In this document: positions 17,216-26,778 of the stretch, piece after piece
Layout: every line of letters starts with the position of its first letter
Position numbering within the stretch: the first letter of the stretch is position 1
DNA from: Mesorhizobium loti R88b
GTDB taxonomy: Bacteria > Pseudomonadota > Alphaproteobacteria > Rhizobiales > Rhizobiaceae
DNA: 64,000 nt
Reading direction: 5' to 3'
Assembly (NCBI RefSeq): GCF_013170845.1
Contig: NZ_CP033367.1
Span: 2,109,001 to 2,173,000, forward strand
Made by a program: the position numbers and the translations under genes
The notes under the pieces: model-generated
Told to the model about the DNA's origin: nothing
Seen by the model: only the letters and a program-made list of their open reading frames with translations
The model's database searches: none

Positions 17216-17596
17216 ATGACCACCCCGAATTTCGTCATTCTCTATGTCGACAAGCCGCTTGAGAGCGGCGCCTTCTACAGCGCGTTGCTGGGGCGCGAGC
17301 CGGTAGAAAGCGCGCCGACCTTCGTGTTGTTCGTGCTCGACAACGGCTTCAAGCTCGGCCTCTGGTCACGCCATACGGTGGAGCCGGCGGCAGAGGCGGC
17401 CGGTGGCGGCGCCGAGATCGTGTTTGCGCTGGAGACACCCGGCGCGGTCGATGCCACCCATGCCGACTGGGCCGGGCGCGGGTTGAAGATCCTGCAGGCA
17501 CCGACCGACCTGGATTTCGGCCGCACCTTCGTTGCGCTCGATCCAGACAATCATCGTCTGCGTGTTTACTGGCTGTCCGATGGGGAACAGAAATGA
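17216..17596 (+). CDS. VOC (glyoxalase/bleomycin-resistance) superfamily protein
   Basis: This small cytosolic protein of 126 residues has the vicinal-oxygen-chelate fold of paired beta-alpha-beta-beta-beta modules. It starts [22 protein letters not shown] and ends with [15 protein letters not shown], where the family often places a metal ligand. The substrate is unknown: relatives include glyoxalase I, drug-binding resistance proteins and dioxygenases. The ATG at 17216 has GGAG at eight bases. It overlaps the EVE gene by four bases (ATGA), so the two are translationally coupled and probably controlled by the neighbouring WYL regulator. Confidence 0.85.
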   Translation: MTTPNFVILYVDKPLESGAFYSALLGREPVESAPTFVLFVLDNGFKLGLWSRHTVEPAAEAAGGGAEIVFALETPGAVDATHADWAGRGLKILQAPTDLDFGRTFVALDPDNHRLRVYWLSDGEQK

Positions 17597-18018
17597 GCGC
17601 ATACTGGATCGCGGTTGCGTCGGCCGAGCACGTCCGCCGTGGCCGGAAGGATGGCTTCATGCAGGTCAACCACGGCAAAGCGGCACCTCTGCGCCGCGTC
17701 AAGCCCGGTGACGGCATTGTCTACTATTCGCCGACCAACGTTTTGGGCGAGAAAGACGGCCTGCAGGCTTTCACGGCAATCGGCACCGTGCGGACGGGAG
17801 AACCCTATCAAGGCGACATGGGCGCCGGCTTCACGCCGTTCCGCCGCGATGTCGACTGGGCGACGGCTGAAGAAGCGCCGATCAAGCCATTGCTCGACCG
17901 GCTGGAGTTCACCGCCGGCAAGTCGAACTGGGGGTATCAGCTACGCTTTGGCCTGTTTTCGGTCAGCGCGGCTGATTTCACAGTGATCGCCGAGGCGATG
18001 GGCGCCAAATGGCTGTGA
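17593..18018 (+). CDS. EVE domain protein (PUA-like fold)
   Basis: This 141-residue protein is essentially one EVE domain, a PUA-like fold related to YTH and ASCH domains that binds modified bases or RNA. It begins [26 protein letters not shown], has the central [13 protein letters not shown] near residue 36, and ends in [15 protein letters not shown] proteins have been proposed to read modified cytosines in DNA and are linked with restriction/defence genes, but this one has no such neighbours. It is coupled to the VOC gene by an ATGA overlap. Confidence 0.88.
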   Translation: MSAYWIAVASAEHVRRGRKDGFMQVNHGKAAPLRRVKPGDGIVYYSPTNVLGEKDGLQAFTAIGTVRTGEPYQGDMGAGFTPFRRDVDWATAEEAPIKPLLDRLEFTAGKSNWGYQLRFGLFSVSAADFTVIAEAMGAKWL

Positions 18019-18025
18019 CCGGGAG

Positions 18026-18991
18026 CTAGGCCTTGAGTGCGTTGTAGACGGCAATGCCGGCGGCGAGGTCCTCGAGCGCGGCACCGACCGACTTGAACAA
18101 CGTGATCTCGTCGGAGCTCTCCCGGCCCTTCTTCTGGTCGCGCGTCAGTTCGTGCAGATCGGCGACAATGGCTTCCGGCTTCAGCAGACCGGAGGCCAGG
18201 GGCTGGACGATGTCGCCGGCCTCCTTGGTGGCACCGGCGCGGGTATCGACATAGACACGAGCGCGCGCGATCGCTTCGTCATCGCTTTCGCGCATCGTCG
18301 GGGTAAAGCCGCCGACCAGATCGACATGGGTTCCCGGCCGCAGCATCGCGCCCTTGACGAGCGGCGTGGTGGTGATCGTCGCCGAGGAGACGATGTCGGC
18401 CTGGGCAAGCTCGGCATCGAGATCGGTCGCGGCGCTGGCCGAAAAACCTTCGGCACGCAAATCGGCCGCGACTTTCTCGGCATTGGCCGGGGTCCGGTTC
18501 CAGATGCGGATGGTCTTGATCGGCCGCACGGCCGAATGTGCCTTGGCAAGGAACGGCGACAGGGCGCCGGCGCCGACCACAAGCAGCCGCGAGGCATCGT
18601 CGCGGGCGAGGTAGGATGCCGCCAGCGCCGAAGCGCAAGCGGTGCGCCACTGCGTCAGTCGCTGGCCGTCAATCAAGGCTTCCGGTTCGCCGGTGCTGCC
18701 ATTGAGCAAGAGATAGAGCCCCATCACCGCCGGCTTGCCGATGGCATTGTTGTCGGGCGAGACGGTGACGATCTTGACGCCGACATGACCGCCGGCCGAG
18801 GTACCGGCGGCGTGGAAATCCGTCCATGCCGGCATCAGCAACAAGGTCGAGGCCGCACCATCCGGTCGCTCGACCGCGTGATGATGCCTGACAGGTTGCA
18901 CCGCACCTTCGCGAAATGCTGTTCTCAACGTCTCGACCAGTCCGGGAAAGGTCAGCGCACGATCGACCTCGGTGGCCGAAATGGTCAGCAT
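18026..18991 (-). CDS. Ornithine cyclodeaminase / mu-crystallin family protein
   Basis: This 321-residue NAD(P)-dependent enzyme has the OCD/mu-crystallin fold. Typical blocks are an N-terminal ATEVDRALTFPGLVETLR, the substrate-binding LIDGQRLTQWRTACASALAA near residue 105, the Rossmann loop LLVVGAGALSPFLA near residue 128, and DLVGGFTPTMRESDD near residue 215. Family members convert ornithine to proline or reduce/deaminate other amino and imino acids; the substrate is not determined. The ATG at 18991 has GGAG at six bases, and a frame extension to 19138 is not supported. It is followed by the convergent EVE gene. Confidence 0.88.
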   Translation of the reverse strand: MLTISATEVDRALTFPGLVETLRTAFREGAVQPVRHHHAVERPDGAASTLLLMPAWTDFHAAGTSAGGHVGVKIVTVSPDNNAIGKPAVMGLYLLLNGSTGEPEALIDGQRLTQWRTACASALAASYLARDDASRLLVVGAGALSPFLAKAHSAVRPIKTIRIWNRTPANAEKVAADLRAEGFSASAATDLDAELAQADIVSSATITTTPLVKGAMLRPGTHVDLVGGFTPTMRESDDEAIARARVYVDTRAGATKEAGDIVQPLASGLLKPEAIVADLHELTRDQKKGRESSDEITLFKSVGAALEDLAAGIAVYNALKA

Positions 18992-19028
18992 GAAAAGCTC
19001 CGTGGAAAGAAAGCCGCCGGCCGGCGGC

Positions 19029-19385
19029 TCAAGTGGTCGGCTTCGGCAATACCGGTCCTTGGGCTGACCCCTGGACCGGCCTCTGCGGTGCCGATGGTGC
19101 GCGACTGACCGCCTGGCGCAGGTTTTCCGCCTCGACACCGCGCTGGCGCGCCAGCTTGCGGTAGCGGCCCTGTTTGACCCAGGTGGCCAGGCTGCCGACG
19201 ATCATGCCGATGGCGAGCGCCAGGAACAGGAAGATGAACAGCGGCAAGGTAAGCGTCAGCTTCGGATTGCCGGGATTGAACGGGTCCAGCGTGAAGGCGA
19301 CGAGTTCGCGGTTGGCGACTGCGAGCGCGATCAGGATGATCGCCAGGGGCACGAAGACCACGATGAGCACGAAACGATTGAGCAT
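19029..19385 (-). CDS. LapA-domain (DUF1049) inner-membrane protein
   Basis: This 118-residue protein has two transmembrane helices, at about residues 4-24 and 47-68, followed by a basic cytosolic segment (KQGRYRKLARQRGVEAENLRQ) and a Pro/Gln-rich tail. The arrangement is the LapA/YciS type (lipopolysaccharide assembly protein A domain). In gamma-proteobacteria LapA works with LapB to adjust LpxC degradation. Alphaproteobacterial versions are usually found next to ihfB, as here (31-base gap). Only the fold and position support the name. Confidence 0.8.
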   Translation of the reverse strand: MLNRFVLIVVFVPLAIILIALAVANRELVAFTLDPFNPGNPKLTLTLPLFIFLFLALAIGMIVGSLATWVKQGRYRKLARQRGVEAENLRQAVSRAPSAPQRPVQGSAQGPVLPKPTT

Positions 19386-19416
19386 TGTGTTTTCCGTCGG
19401 AAGCTGGCGCTGACGC

Positions 19417-19701
19417 CTACTTGCCGCCGTTCAGCCTTTCACGCAGTTCCTTGCCGGTCTTGAAGAACGGCACCCATTTCTCCTCGACCTCGACGGATTC
19501 GCCGGTGCGCGGGTTGCGGCCGGTGCGGGCGGGGCGGTTTTTCACCGAAAAAGCGCCGAAGCCACGCAACTCGACCCGGTTGCCCTCGGCAAGGGCGTCG
19601 GTGATCTCATCGAAGATCGCGCCGACAATGTTTTCGACGTCGCGCAGGAAAAGATGCGGATTGCGCGTGGCAATAATCTGCACAAGTTCGGACTTGATCA
19701 T
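19417..19701 (-). CDS. ihfB: Integration host factor subunit beta
   Basis: This 94-residue DNA-bending protein of the HU/IHF family begins [17 protein letters not shown]. It carries the beta-arm signature [22 protein letters not shown] near residue 47, with the intercalating Pro at the arm tip (RNPRTG). It pairs with IhfA (not in the window) to introduce sharp DNA bends used in transcription, replication and sigma-54 activation. rpoN is also in this window. It sits in the usual rhizobial order sppA-ihfB-lapA. Confidence 0.95.
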   Translation of the reverse strand: MIKSELVQIIATRNPHLFLRDVENIVGAIFDEITDALAEGNRVELRGFGAFSVKNRPARTGRNPRTGESVEVEEKWVPFFKTGKELRERLNGGK

Positions 19702-19782
19702 CAGACGGGTCCCCGAGAAAGCGATGCGGTCAAAATTATCAGGATGATTTTATTTGCTTTTTTACTCGCCCCAACCGGCATC

Positions 19783-20739
19783 TCAAGGGTGCCAGACGGA
19801 AACGAGACCGTCAAGAAACAAGCGGTCGGCGCCAAGTTCGTGGATCACATCGCCGCTGTAATCCGGCAGGCCGAGCGCGCTGCCGATCGTTTTCACCATC
19901 GACTTGGACCACAGGAAGCTCCCGCGCCGGTCCGTGTCTTTCCATTCGACCACCTTGAGCTTGGCGTCGACGCCCTTGGTCGCCAGCCAGTCGATCGCCT
20001 CGGTTTCGCCGCCGACGGCATCGATCAGCCCGTTGGCGAGGCCCTGGCGGCCGGTGAAGATCGACCCATCAGCCAGAGCCAGCGCCTGCTCATGCGTCAT
20101 CTTGCGGCGGTCGGCGACGATGCCGACGAACCAGTCGTAGCTGTCGAGGATGAGCTTGCGGACCATGGCGCGCTCGTCGTCATTGGTCGGCTTGAAGGGC
20201 GAGGGCGAGGCTTTGAGCGGCGAGGATTTCACCTCCTCCAGCTTGATGCCGAGCTTGTCCATCAGGCCGCTGACGTCAGGATACTGGATCAGCACGCCGA
20301 TCGAACCGACGATCGAGGTCTTGCGGGCAACGATATGGTCGGCCGCACTTGCGATCATATAGCCCGCCGAGGCGGCGAGCGTACCGACTTCGGCCACGAC
20401 AGGCTTGTCGGCGGCCACCTTGCGGACCTCCTCAAAGATCGATTCGCCGCCGACGGTGGTGCCGCCGGGTGAATCGATCGCCAGGATCACGCCTTTCACC
20501 TTCGACGATTTGCGGATGTCCTCCAGCCGCTTGATCAGTTCCTCGTCCTCGGTGATCGTGCCTTCGATCCTGACCTTGGCGATATGGTCGACGGACGAGC
20601 CGCCGAGATCGTCGCCATAGAGCCATGCCGACAGCCCGATCACGCCGAGTGCGACGATGCCTATGGCCGCAACACGCCAGAATGTCAGCTTGCGCCGCAA
20701 ACGGCGGCGGTCGATCAGGTCGTCGGCTCTCAATGCCAT
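19783..20739 (-). CDS. sppA: Signal peptide peptidase SppA (short type)
   Basis: This 318-residue inner-membrane serine protease has an N-terminal transmembrane helix (about residues 22-42) and a periplasmic S49 peptidase domain. IDSPGGTTVGGESIFEEVRK (about residue 95) and AASAGYMIASAADHIVA (about residue 138, containing the catalytic Ser) are the family motifs, with the catalytic Lys near residue 190. It degrades cleaved signal peptides. The ATG at 20739 has GAGG at six bases; a GTG at 20751 is less likely. Expression is probably from the divergent region shared with lptC. Confidence 0.93.
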   Translation of the reverse strand: MALRADDLIDRRRLRRKLTFWRVAAIGIVALGVIGLSAWLYGDDLGGSSVDHIAKVRIEGTITEDEELIKRLEDIRKSSKVKGVILAIDSPGGTTVGGESIFEEVRKVAADKPVVAEVGTLAASAGYMIASAADHIVARKTSIVGSIGVLIQYPDVSGLMDKLGIKLEEVKSSPLKASPSPFKPTNDDERAMVRKLILDSYDWFVGIVADRRKMTHEQALALADGSIFTGRQGLANGLIDAVGGETEAIDWLATKGVDAKLKVVEWKDTDRRGSFLWSKSMVKTIGSALGLPDYSGDVIHELGADRLFLDGLVSVWHP

Positions 20740-21097
20740 GGTCAGCCTCACAGTCGGCGGGAAGAGACGCTTTTAGACCATGATGTCTTGATCGGGAAGC
20801 TGTTCCGTCTTCCATGTGGCGCGGCAATCCGCGCGCGGCCATCCCATGCTGTCTGTTTTGTGACTGGCCTGCGCAACGGACGCAAGGTAAGTGGGAGCAA
20901 TGGCGGTGACGAAAAACGACGCAGGCGCGTCCATTTCTGCTATGAAGTACCGGCTGTTGTGCTGACCTCGTTTTCGTTTGTACAACGGCAGTTGTCACAT
21001 TTTTGCGGTTTTCGTGGGCTTGTGCTTGCTTGAGGGCACCGGCCCCCCACCTATAGGCGGTGCTCGCTGGCGGGCAGGGGTTTAGAAGAAAGCAGTC
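20740..21097. other. Divergent intergenic region between sppA and lptC
   Basis: This is a 358-base gap with no convincing gene. A 70-codon minus-strand frame at 20773-20985 lacks a ribosome site and any recognisable domain. The stretch must hold the promoters of both sppA (leftward) and lptC (rightward). It contains a locally AT-richer part around 20960-21010, but no consensus element clear enough to name. Confidence 0.5.
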
Positions 21098-21811
21098 ATG
21101 TTAGCGCGACCGAATGAATCGACCAGCCCAGAAATGGAGTTGGCTCCCCCGGCGGATGGCCCGACGCGGAGCGATGCGTTCGACCGCGCGCAGCGTCATT
21201 CGCGCCGCGTGCGCGTGCTCAAATTCGCCGTGCCTCTGGCTGCCGCGTTGATCGCCGTCGCCTTCCCGGTCTATTCCTATCTGGCGGCACCCATCAAGAT
21301 AGCGGTGCAGACGGAAGGCACTGCCTTTTCCAATGGCAAGCTGGTGATGGCCAATCCCAAGCTCAACGGTTTCACCAAGCAGAAGCAGCCTTATTCGATG
21401 ACGGCCCTGCGGGCGATTCAGGATGTCAACACGCAAGGCATCATCGAGCTGGAAGGCATAGACGCCAAGGTGCCGGTCGGGCCAGACAATGTGGCGGCGG
21501 TCAAAGCCTCACACGGGACCTACGATCGCGACGGCAATACGATGAAACTGACCAGCGACGTCACGATCACCACGACCGACGGCATGCAGGCCAAGTTCAA
21601 ATCGGTCTTCCTCGACATGGGCAAAGGCACTATGAAGACGGATGATCCCGTCGATGTCAGCCGTGGCGGGTCACAAATCACAGCGAATTCCATGTCGGTC
21701 CAGGACAATGGCAAGGTCCTGGTGTTCGAGAACAGGGTGCGCGTCAACATAGATCCCGCCGTTCTGAAGGCGGCCGAGGCAAAGGGCGAGGAAGCGAATG
21801 TGGCTCAATAG
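21098..21811 (+). CDS. lptC: LPS export ABC transporter periplasmic protein LptC
   Basis: This 237-residue bitopic inner-membrane protein has a transmembrane helix at about residues 42-64 (LKFAVPLAAALIAVAFPVYS) and a periplasmic beta-jellyroll that accepts LPS from LptB2FG and passes it to LptA. Family features are PKLNGFTKQKQPYSMTA near residue 85 and repeating strand patterns up to VLVFENRVRV. The 45-residue cytosolic N-terminus is longer than in enterobacteria, as usual in rhizobia. The stop overlaps the start of lptA by 14 bases, so they are coupled. Confidence 0.9.
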   Translation: MLARPNESTSPEMELAPPADGPTRSDAFDRAQRHSRRVRVLKFAVPLAAALIAVAFPVYSYLAAPIKIAVQTEGTAFSNGKLVMANPKLNGFTKQKQPYSMTALRAIQDVNTQGIIELEGIDAKVPVGPDNVAAVKASHGTYDRDGNTMKLTSDVTITTTDGMQAKFKSVFLDMGKGTMKTDDPVDVSRGGSQITANSMSVQDNGKVLVFENRVRVNIDPAVLKAAEAKGEEANVAQ

Positions 21812-22396
21812 TTCAATACGGCTTGCGGCCGCGACTTCGGCACTGCTCCTGCTGGGGCTGGGACCGTCGCTGGCACAGTCCGGCGCCGAAAGCCTGTCCG
21901 GCCTGAAATTGACCGGCGACAAGCCTATCCAGATCGAGAGCGACAAGCTCGAGGTTCGGCAGGCTGACAATGTTGCCGTGTTCACCGGCAATGTCACCGT
22001 CGTGCAGGGGCCAACCCTGCTCAAGGCCGGCAAGATGATGGTGTACTACATCAAGGACCCCAAGGCTGCCGCCAAGGGCACCGAAGCGGCGGGTGCCGCG
22101 ATGACCGGCTCCGCCAACATCGATCACCTCGAAGTCAGCGACAGGGTCTATATCAAGTCGAATGACCAGGTGGCGACCGGCGACAACGGCACTTTCGACA
22201 TGAAGACGCAGGTGCTGGTCCTGTCGGGCAAGGAAGTGGTGCTGTCGCAAGGCCCTAACGTGCTCAAGGGCTGCAAGCTGACCGTACAGATGAAGACTGG
22301 CCTCGCCAACGTCGATGGTTGCGGCGGTCGTGTCATCATGTCGATGACGCCGCCACCGAAAGCGGATGCGGCGAAATCGGGAGCGACGAACCCCTG

Positions 22397-22397
<1 letters not shown>
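21798..22397 (+). CDS. lptA: LPS transport periplasmic protein LptA
   Basis: This 199-residue secreted protein has a signal peptide ending near PSLAQS (about residue 27). The jellyroll of OstA/LptA repeats follows: DKPIQIESDKLEVRQADNVAVFTGNV near residue 40, then DHLEVSDRVYIKSNDQVATGDNG. It forms the periplasmic bridge carrying LPS from LptC to LptD. The stop TGA overlaps the lptB ATG (TGATG), which indicates translational coupling in the lptC-lptA-lptB unit. Confidence 0.92.
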
Positions 22398-23215
<818 letters not shown>

Positions 23216-23260
23216 ACCTTCCTGTGCTTTTTCCGGGAAAACAATATACGCTTTTCCAGG

Positions 23261-23398
23261 AATTGCCTTGTCGTGCAGAATTGCCTTGGGCGTGAAATTT
23301 GTTTCCTGACGCGATTTTTCGCGCGCTGTAACCTCTTTTTGTACGGTTTTACTCCGAGATAACGCTCCGGTAAGTGAGTTTTGCTAGCTATTGCCTTG
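23261..23398 (+). repeat. Three direct copies of ATTGCCTTG before rpoN
   Basis: ATTGCCTTG occurs at 23262-23270, 23280-23288 and 23390-23398 in the 271-base gap between lptB and rpoN. The first two are preceded by GA or GAA and lie 18 bases apart. They could be a regulatory site for rpoN. An AT-rich, T-run-containing stretch follows lptB (23216-23260) that could act as a weak terminator. I see no other feature in this gap. Confidence 0.45.
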
Positions 23399-23486
23399 AC
23401 AAGCAAAAGCCGGGCCAGTTTCTATGGGCGGCTGCAAAATTTCTGTCCGCGTGCGGATGCGTAGACGAGGCGTTTGAAACCGAACC

Positions 23487-25019
23487 ATGGCGTTGGCGGC
23501 AAAACTACAGCTCCGACAGTCGCAGTCGCTGGTGATGACGCCGCAGCTGATGCAGTCGATTCGGCTGCTGCAGTTCACCCATGGCGAGCTAGAGCATTTC
23601 ATCGACGAGGAGATCGAACGCAACCCGCTGTTGGAGCGCGCCGAGCCGCAGGATGATGCCGCCAGCGACCAGGCGCAGAAGGCCGAGGCGGAGCCGCAGG
23701 GGACCGCTGATGGCGACTGGTTCGAGAATGAGACGCAGTGGAGCGCCGAGGCGATCTCGGAGAAGCTCGATACGTCGCTGGAGAATCTGTTTCCCGACGA
23801 TCCCGGCACCAGCGAACGGCTCGGACCCGACCTGACGGCGCAATGGAAATCGGCTTCCGGCAATGGCAGTGGCGGCGGCTCCTCGTCCGAGGGGCTCGAC
23901 GCCGGCGACATGGCGGCGGGCGCGATTACGCTGCGCGACCATGTCGCCGAGCAGGTCGCACTCGCCTTCGCCGATCCAGCGGCGCGGCTGATTGCAGGCG
24001 AACTCGCCGATGGCCTCGACGAAACCGGCTATGTCAGGGTCGATCTCGCCGAGATCGCGACGCGTCTAGGCACGGACGCAGCGGCCGTCGGCAAGGTGCT
24101 GGCGGTGTGCCAGACCTTCGAGCCGGCCGGCCTTTTCGCCCGCGACCTTGCCGAATGCCTTTCCTTGCAGCTTGCGGTGCGCGACCGTCTCGATCCGGCG
24201 ATGAAGGCCCTGGTCGCCAATCTCGAACTGCTGGCGCGGCGCGATTTCCAGACGCTGAAACGGATCTGCGGCGTCGACGAGGAAGACCTGCTCGACATGC
24301 TGGCCGAGATCCGCGCGCTCGATCCGCGTCCGGGCATGGCGTTTTCGGGCGGCGCCAGCGACGCCATCGTCGCCGATGTCGAGGTGCGTGCGGCCAATGA
24401 CGGCAGCTGGACCGTCGAACTCAATGCCGAGACGCTGCCGCGCGTGCTGGTCGACCACATCTATTTCGCCCAGGTGTCGCCGCATGCGAAGAACCAGGCG
24501 GAAAAGGATTTCCTGGCTGAGTGCCTGCAAAACGCCAACTGGCTGACGCGCAGCCTCGACCAGCGGGCAAAGACGATCCTGAAAGTGGCCTCGGAAATCG
24601 TGCGCCAGCAGGATGCCTTCCTGGTCCATGGCGTGCGCCAGCTGAAACCGCTCAACCTGCGCACGGTGGCGGATGCCATCGGCATGCACGAATCGACCGT
24701 CAGCCGGGTCACCGCCAACAAATACATGCTGACCCCGCGCGGCGTGTTCGAATTGCGCTATTTCTTCACCGCTTCGATCGCCGCATCGGGCGGCGGCGAC
24801 GCGCATTCGTCGGAAGCGGTGCGTGACCGCATCAAACAGCTGATCGATGAGGAGAAGCCCGTCGATGTCCTTTCGGACGACGCGATCGTCGACATGTTGC
24901 GCGAAAGCGGCGTCGATATTGCCCGGCGCACGGTCGCCAAGTACCGGGAAGGCATGAATATTCCGTCTTCCGTGCAGCGCCGGCGCGAAAAACGGGCGCT
25001 GGCCAGCGCCGGGCGTTAA
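23487..25019 (+). CDS. rpoN: RNA polymerase sigma-54 factor
   Basis: This 510-residue alternative sigma factor binds -24/-12 promoters and needs enhancer-binding ATPases. In rhizobia it controls nitrogen assimilation, nif/fix genes and C4-dicarboxylate transport. The N-terminal Gln-rich activator region is present (MALAAKLQLRQSQSLVMTPQ), followed by an acidic linker (about residues 55-125), the core-binding domain and the RpoN box ARRTVAKYRE at residues 479-488. The length is normal. It stands between lptB and hpf, as in most rhizobia. Confidence 0.96.
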   Translation: MALAAKLQLRQSQSLVMTPQLMQSIRLLQFTHGELEHFIDEEIERNPLLERAEPQDDAASDQAQKAEAEPQGTADGDWFENETQWSAEAISEKLDTSLENLFPDDPGTSERLGPDLTAQWKSASGNGSGGGSSSEGLDAGDMAAGAITLRDHVAEQVALAFADPAARLIAGELADGLDETGYVRVDLAEIATRLGTDAAAVGKVLAVCQTFEPAGLFARDLAECLSLQLAVRDRLDPAMKALVANLELLARRDFQTLKRICGVDEEDLLDMLAEIRALDPRPGMAFSGGASDAIVADVEVRAANDGSWTVELNAETLPRVLVDHIYFAQVSPHAKNQAEKDFLAECLQNANWLTRSLDQRAKTILKVASEIVRQQDAFLVHGVRQLKPLNLRTVADAIGMHESTVSRVTANKYMLTPRGVFELRYFFTASIAASGGGDAHSSEAVRDRIKQLIDEEKPVDVLSDDAIVDMLRESGVDIARRTVAKYREGMNIPSSVQRRREKRALASAGR

Positions 25020-25282
25020 GGCTGCCGGGTTCTCCACAGGCGGGCTGTTCATTGACAAGCTGCGGTGAAGTGGCTAGAAGCCCGCCCGCATGAGACGGGC
25101 TGACGCCCGCAGCGGATGGTCCGTCACGACAATGGTTTCGGGACGGTCAAAAAGGCGGCTTGTGATCAACCGGAAAGTTCGGATTTAAATCGGCGTTAGT
25201 GGCGCCGCAAAGCTTGTGCGCACGGACCACGAGTATAAACTCGGGCGAGTTTGAAGCCTGAGCAAGGAAGGTCAGTTTTCAG

Positions 25283-25867
25283 ATGAATTTGCGCATATCG
25301 GGAAAGCACATGGATATCGGCGATGCGTTCCGCACACGCATCAACGATCGTGTCGGCGAAGCGATCGGCAAATATTTCGATCGCGGCTTTGCGGGACACG
25401 TCACTGTCATCAAATCGGGTTCTCGCTATCAGGCGGATTGCATGATCCGGCTGGATTCCGGCGCTTCGCTGCAGGCCACCGGCGATGCTCAGGAGCCGAC
25501 GCTGGCCTTCGAGGCCGCGGCCGACCGGCTGGAGACCCGGCTCCGGCGCTACAAGCGCCGTCTCAAATCGCACAATTCGGGCAATGGCAATGGCGAGTTG
25601 ACCGACATCGCCTATACGGTGATGGCGCCGCTTGCCGATGACGACGAGGAGATCGCGGAGGACTACGCGCCCGCCATCGTCGCCGAATCAACCATGACGC
25701 TGAGGACCATGTCGGTGGCCTCGGCGGTCATCGAACTCGATACCAAGGACAGTCCGGTGTTCGTTTTCCGCAACGCCGGAACCGACCATCTCAATATCGT
25801 CTATCGCCGGCCCGACGGAAACATTGGCTGGATCGACCCGTCCACGACCAAGGTCGCGCAGGGATAA
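25283..25867 (+). CDS. hpf: Ribosome hibernation-promoting factor, long form
   Basis: This 194-residue protein inactivates and dimerises 70S ribosomes in stationary phase. The N-terminal S30AE domain (about residues 1-100) begins MNLRISGKHMDIGDAFRTRI and has the basic ridge ETRLRRYKRRLKSHN. The C-terminal dimerisation domain starts at about residue 130 and contains PVFVFRNAGTDHLNIVYRRPDGNIGWIDP. The link to rpoN upstream and ptsN downstream is the usual arrangement. The 263-base gap before it probably carries its own promoter. AAGGAAGG lies about nine bases before the ATG. Confidence 0.95.
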   Translation: MNLRISGKHMDIGDAFRTRINDRVGEAIGKYFDRGFAGHVTVIKSGSRYQADCMIRLDSGASLQATGDAQEPTLAFEAAADRLETRLRRYKRRLKSHNSGNGNGELTDIAYTVMAPLADDDEEIAEDYAPAIVAESTMTLRTMSVASAVIELDTKDSPVFVFRNAGTDHLNIVYRRPDGNIGWIDPSTTKVAQG

Positions 25868-25926
25868 ACGCCGGCCGCACGAGGGGTGGGGACTGGTGAC
25901 GGCAGGCGAACAAGGGATTTTCAAGC

Positions 25927-26391
25927 ATGGATCTGAGCGATCTTATCAGCGTTCCGGCGATTTTGCCGGCGTTGAAGGCGAACTCCAAGAAGCAGCTTCT
26001 GCAACTGCTGTCCGAACGGGCAGCGGCGATTTCGGGCATTCCGGAGAGGGAAGTGTTCGATACCATCCTGCAGCGTGAGCGGCTGGGCTCGACCGGCGTC
26101 GGCAACGGCATCGCCATTCCGCATGGCAAGCTCGCCGGCGTGAAGCGCATCGCCGGTGTTTTCGCCCGGCTGGAAACGCCGGTCGATTTCGAATCACTGG
26201 ATGACCAGCCTGTGGATCTGGTGTTTCTGCTGCTGGCGCCGGAAGGCGCGGGCGCCGATCATCTCAAGGCGCTGTCGCGCATCGCACGCGTGCTGCGCGA
26301 TGCCGACACGGTGGCCAAGGTCAGGGGGACGCGCGACGCAACGGCGATCCACGCGCTGTTGTCGGACACGCAGGCCTCGCACGCCGCCTGA
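25927..26391 (+). CDS. ptsN: PTS IIA-Ntr nitrogen regulatory protein
   Basis: This 154-residue phosphocarrier is the last protein of the nitrogen-related PTS relay. His66 in GNGIAIPHGKL is the phosphorylation site, and the rest matches the mannitol-type IIA fold (ERLGSTGVG, DLVFLLLAPEGAGADHLKALSRIA). EIIA-Ntr does not move sugars but regulates potassium transport, ABC transporters and PHB metabolism according to its phosphorylation state. It is co-located with rpoN and hpf and followed by a strong terminator. Confidence 0.95.
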   Translation: MDLSDLISVPAILPALKANSKKQLLQLLSERAAAISGIPEREVFDTILQRERLGSTGVGNGIAIPHGKLAGVKRIAGVFARLETPVDFESLDDQPVDLVFLLLAPEGAGADHLKALSRIARVLRDADTVAKVRGTRDATAIHALLSDTQASHAA

Positions 26392-26413
26392 ATTTCAACA
26401 ATCATACCGCCAC

Positions 26414-26443
26414 AAGGGCCGCTGCGGCGGCCCTTTCCGTTTT
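26414..26443 (+). terminator. Rho-independent terminator after ptsN
   Basis: A perfect 9-bp stem, AAGGGCCGC (26414-26422) and GCGGCCCTT (26427-26435), with a 4-base loop is followed by TCCGTTTT. It lies 22 bases after the ptsN stop. It could also stop the convergent DUF1150 transcript, which reads towards it and ends at 26460. Confidence 0.8.
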
Positions 26444-26459
26444 CAACCGGATATTGCCG

Positions 26460-26714
26460 TTAGTGAATAGCGACGGTGGTCAGGTCGTTTTCCATGGCAC
26501 CGGCCAGTGCGCGGTCACGCGCATCGGCCAGCAGGATCGGCTGGCCGTTGGCGGCAAACAGCGCCCACAGTTGCATGCCGGGCGCGATTTCGCCGAGATT
26601 GGGGAAGCGGCCGAGCAGTTCATCGCTCGAGACCTTGCGCAGATATGCAACCGAGCCCTCGCCGAGATGGGCGAATTCGCCATTGGTCATGGTGATGTTT
26701 TCAGTTCTGGTCAT
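26460..26714 (-). CDS. DUF1150 family protein
   Basis: This 84-residue cytosolic protein belongs to DUF1150, a small family restricted to alphaproteobacteria. It has EFAHLGEGSVAYLRKVSSDEL near residue 12 and a C-terminal LWALFAANGQPILLADAR. The ATG at 26714 has a full AAGGAGG at six bases, which decides it over a longer frame. In rhizobia it normally follows an hsp20 gene, as here (64-base gap, same strand), so it is probably co-induced by heat. The function is unknown. Confidence 0.85.
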   Translation of the reverse strand: MTRTENITMTNGEFAHLGEGSVAYLRKVSSDELLGRFPNLGEIAPGMQLWALFAANGQPILLADARDRALAGAMENDLTTVAIH

Positions 26715-26778
26715 TTCAAGCCTCCTTGGCGCGAGGACGCCGCTCAAGGCCATCCCGCATGAGAGCTATCGGCAAAGA

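Noticed and set aside
23216..23260. T-rich stretch after lptB as a strong terminator
   Set aside because: The only stem, GGAAAA with TTTTCC, is weak and has a ten-base loop, so I did not list it as a terminator.
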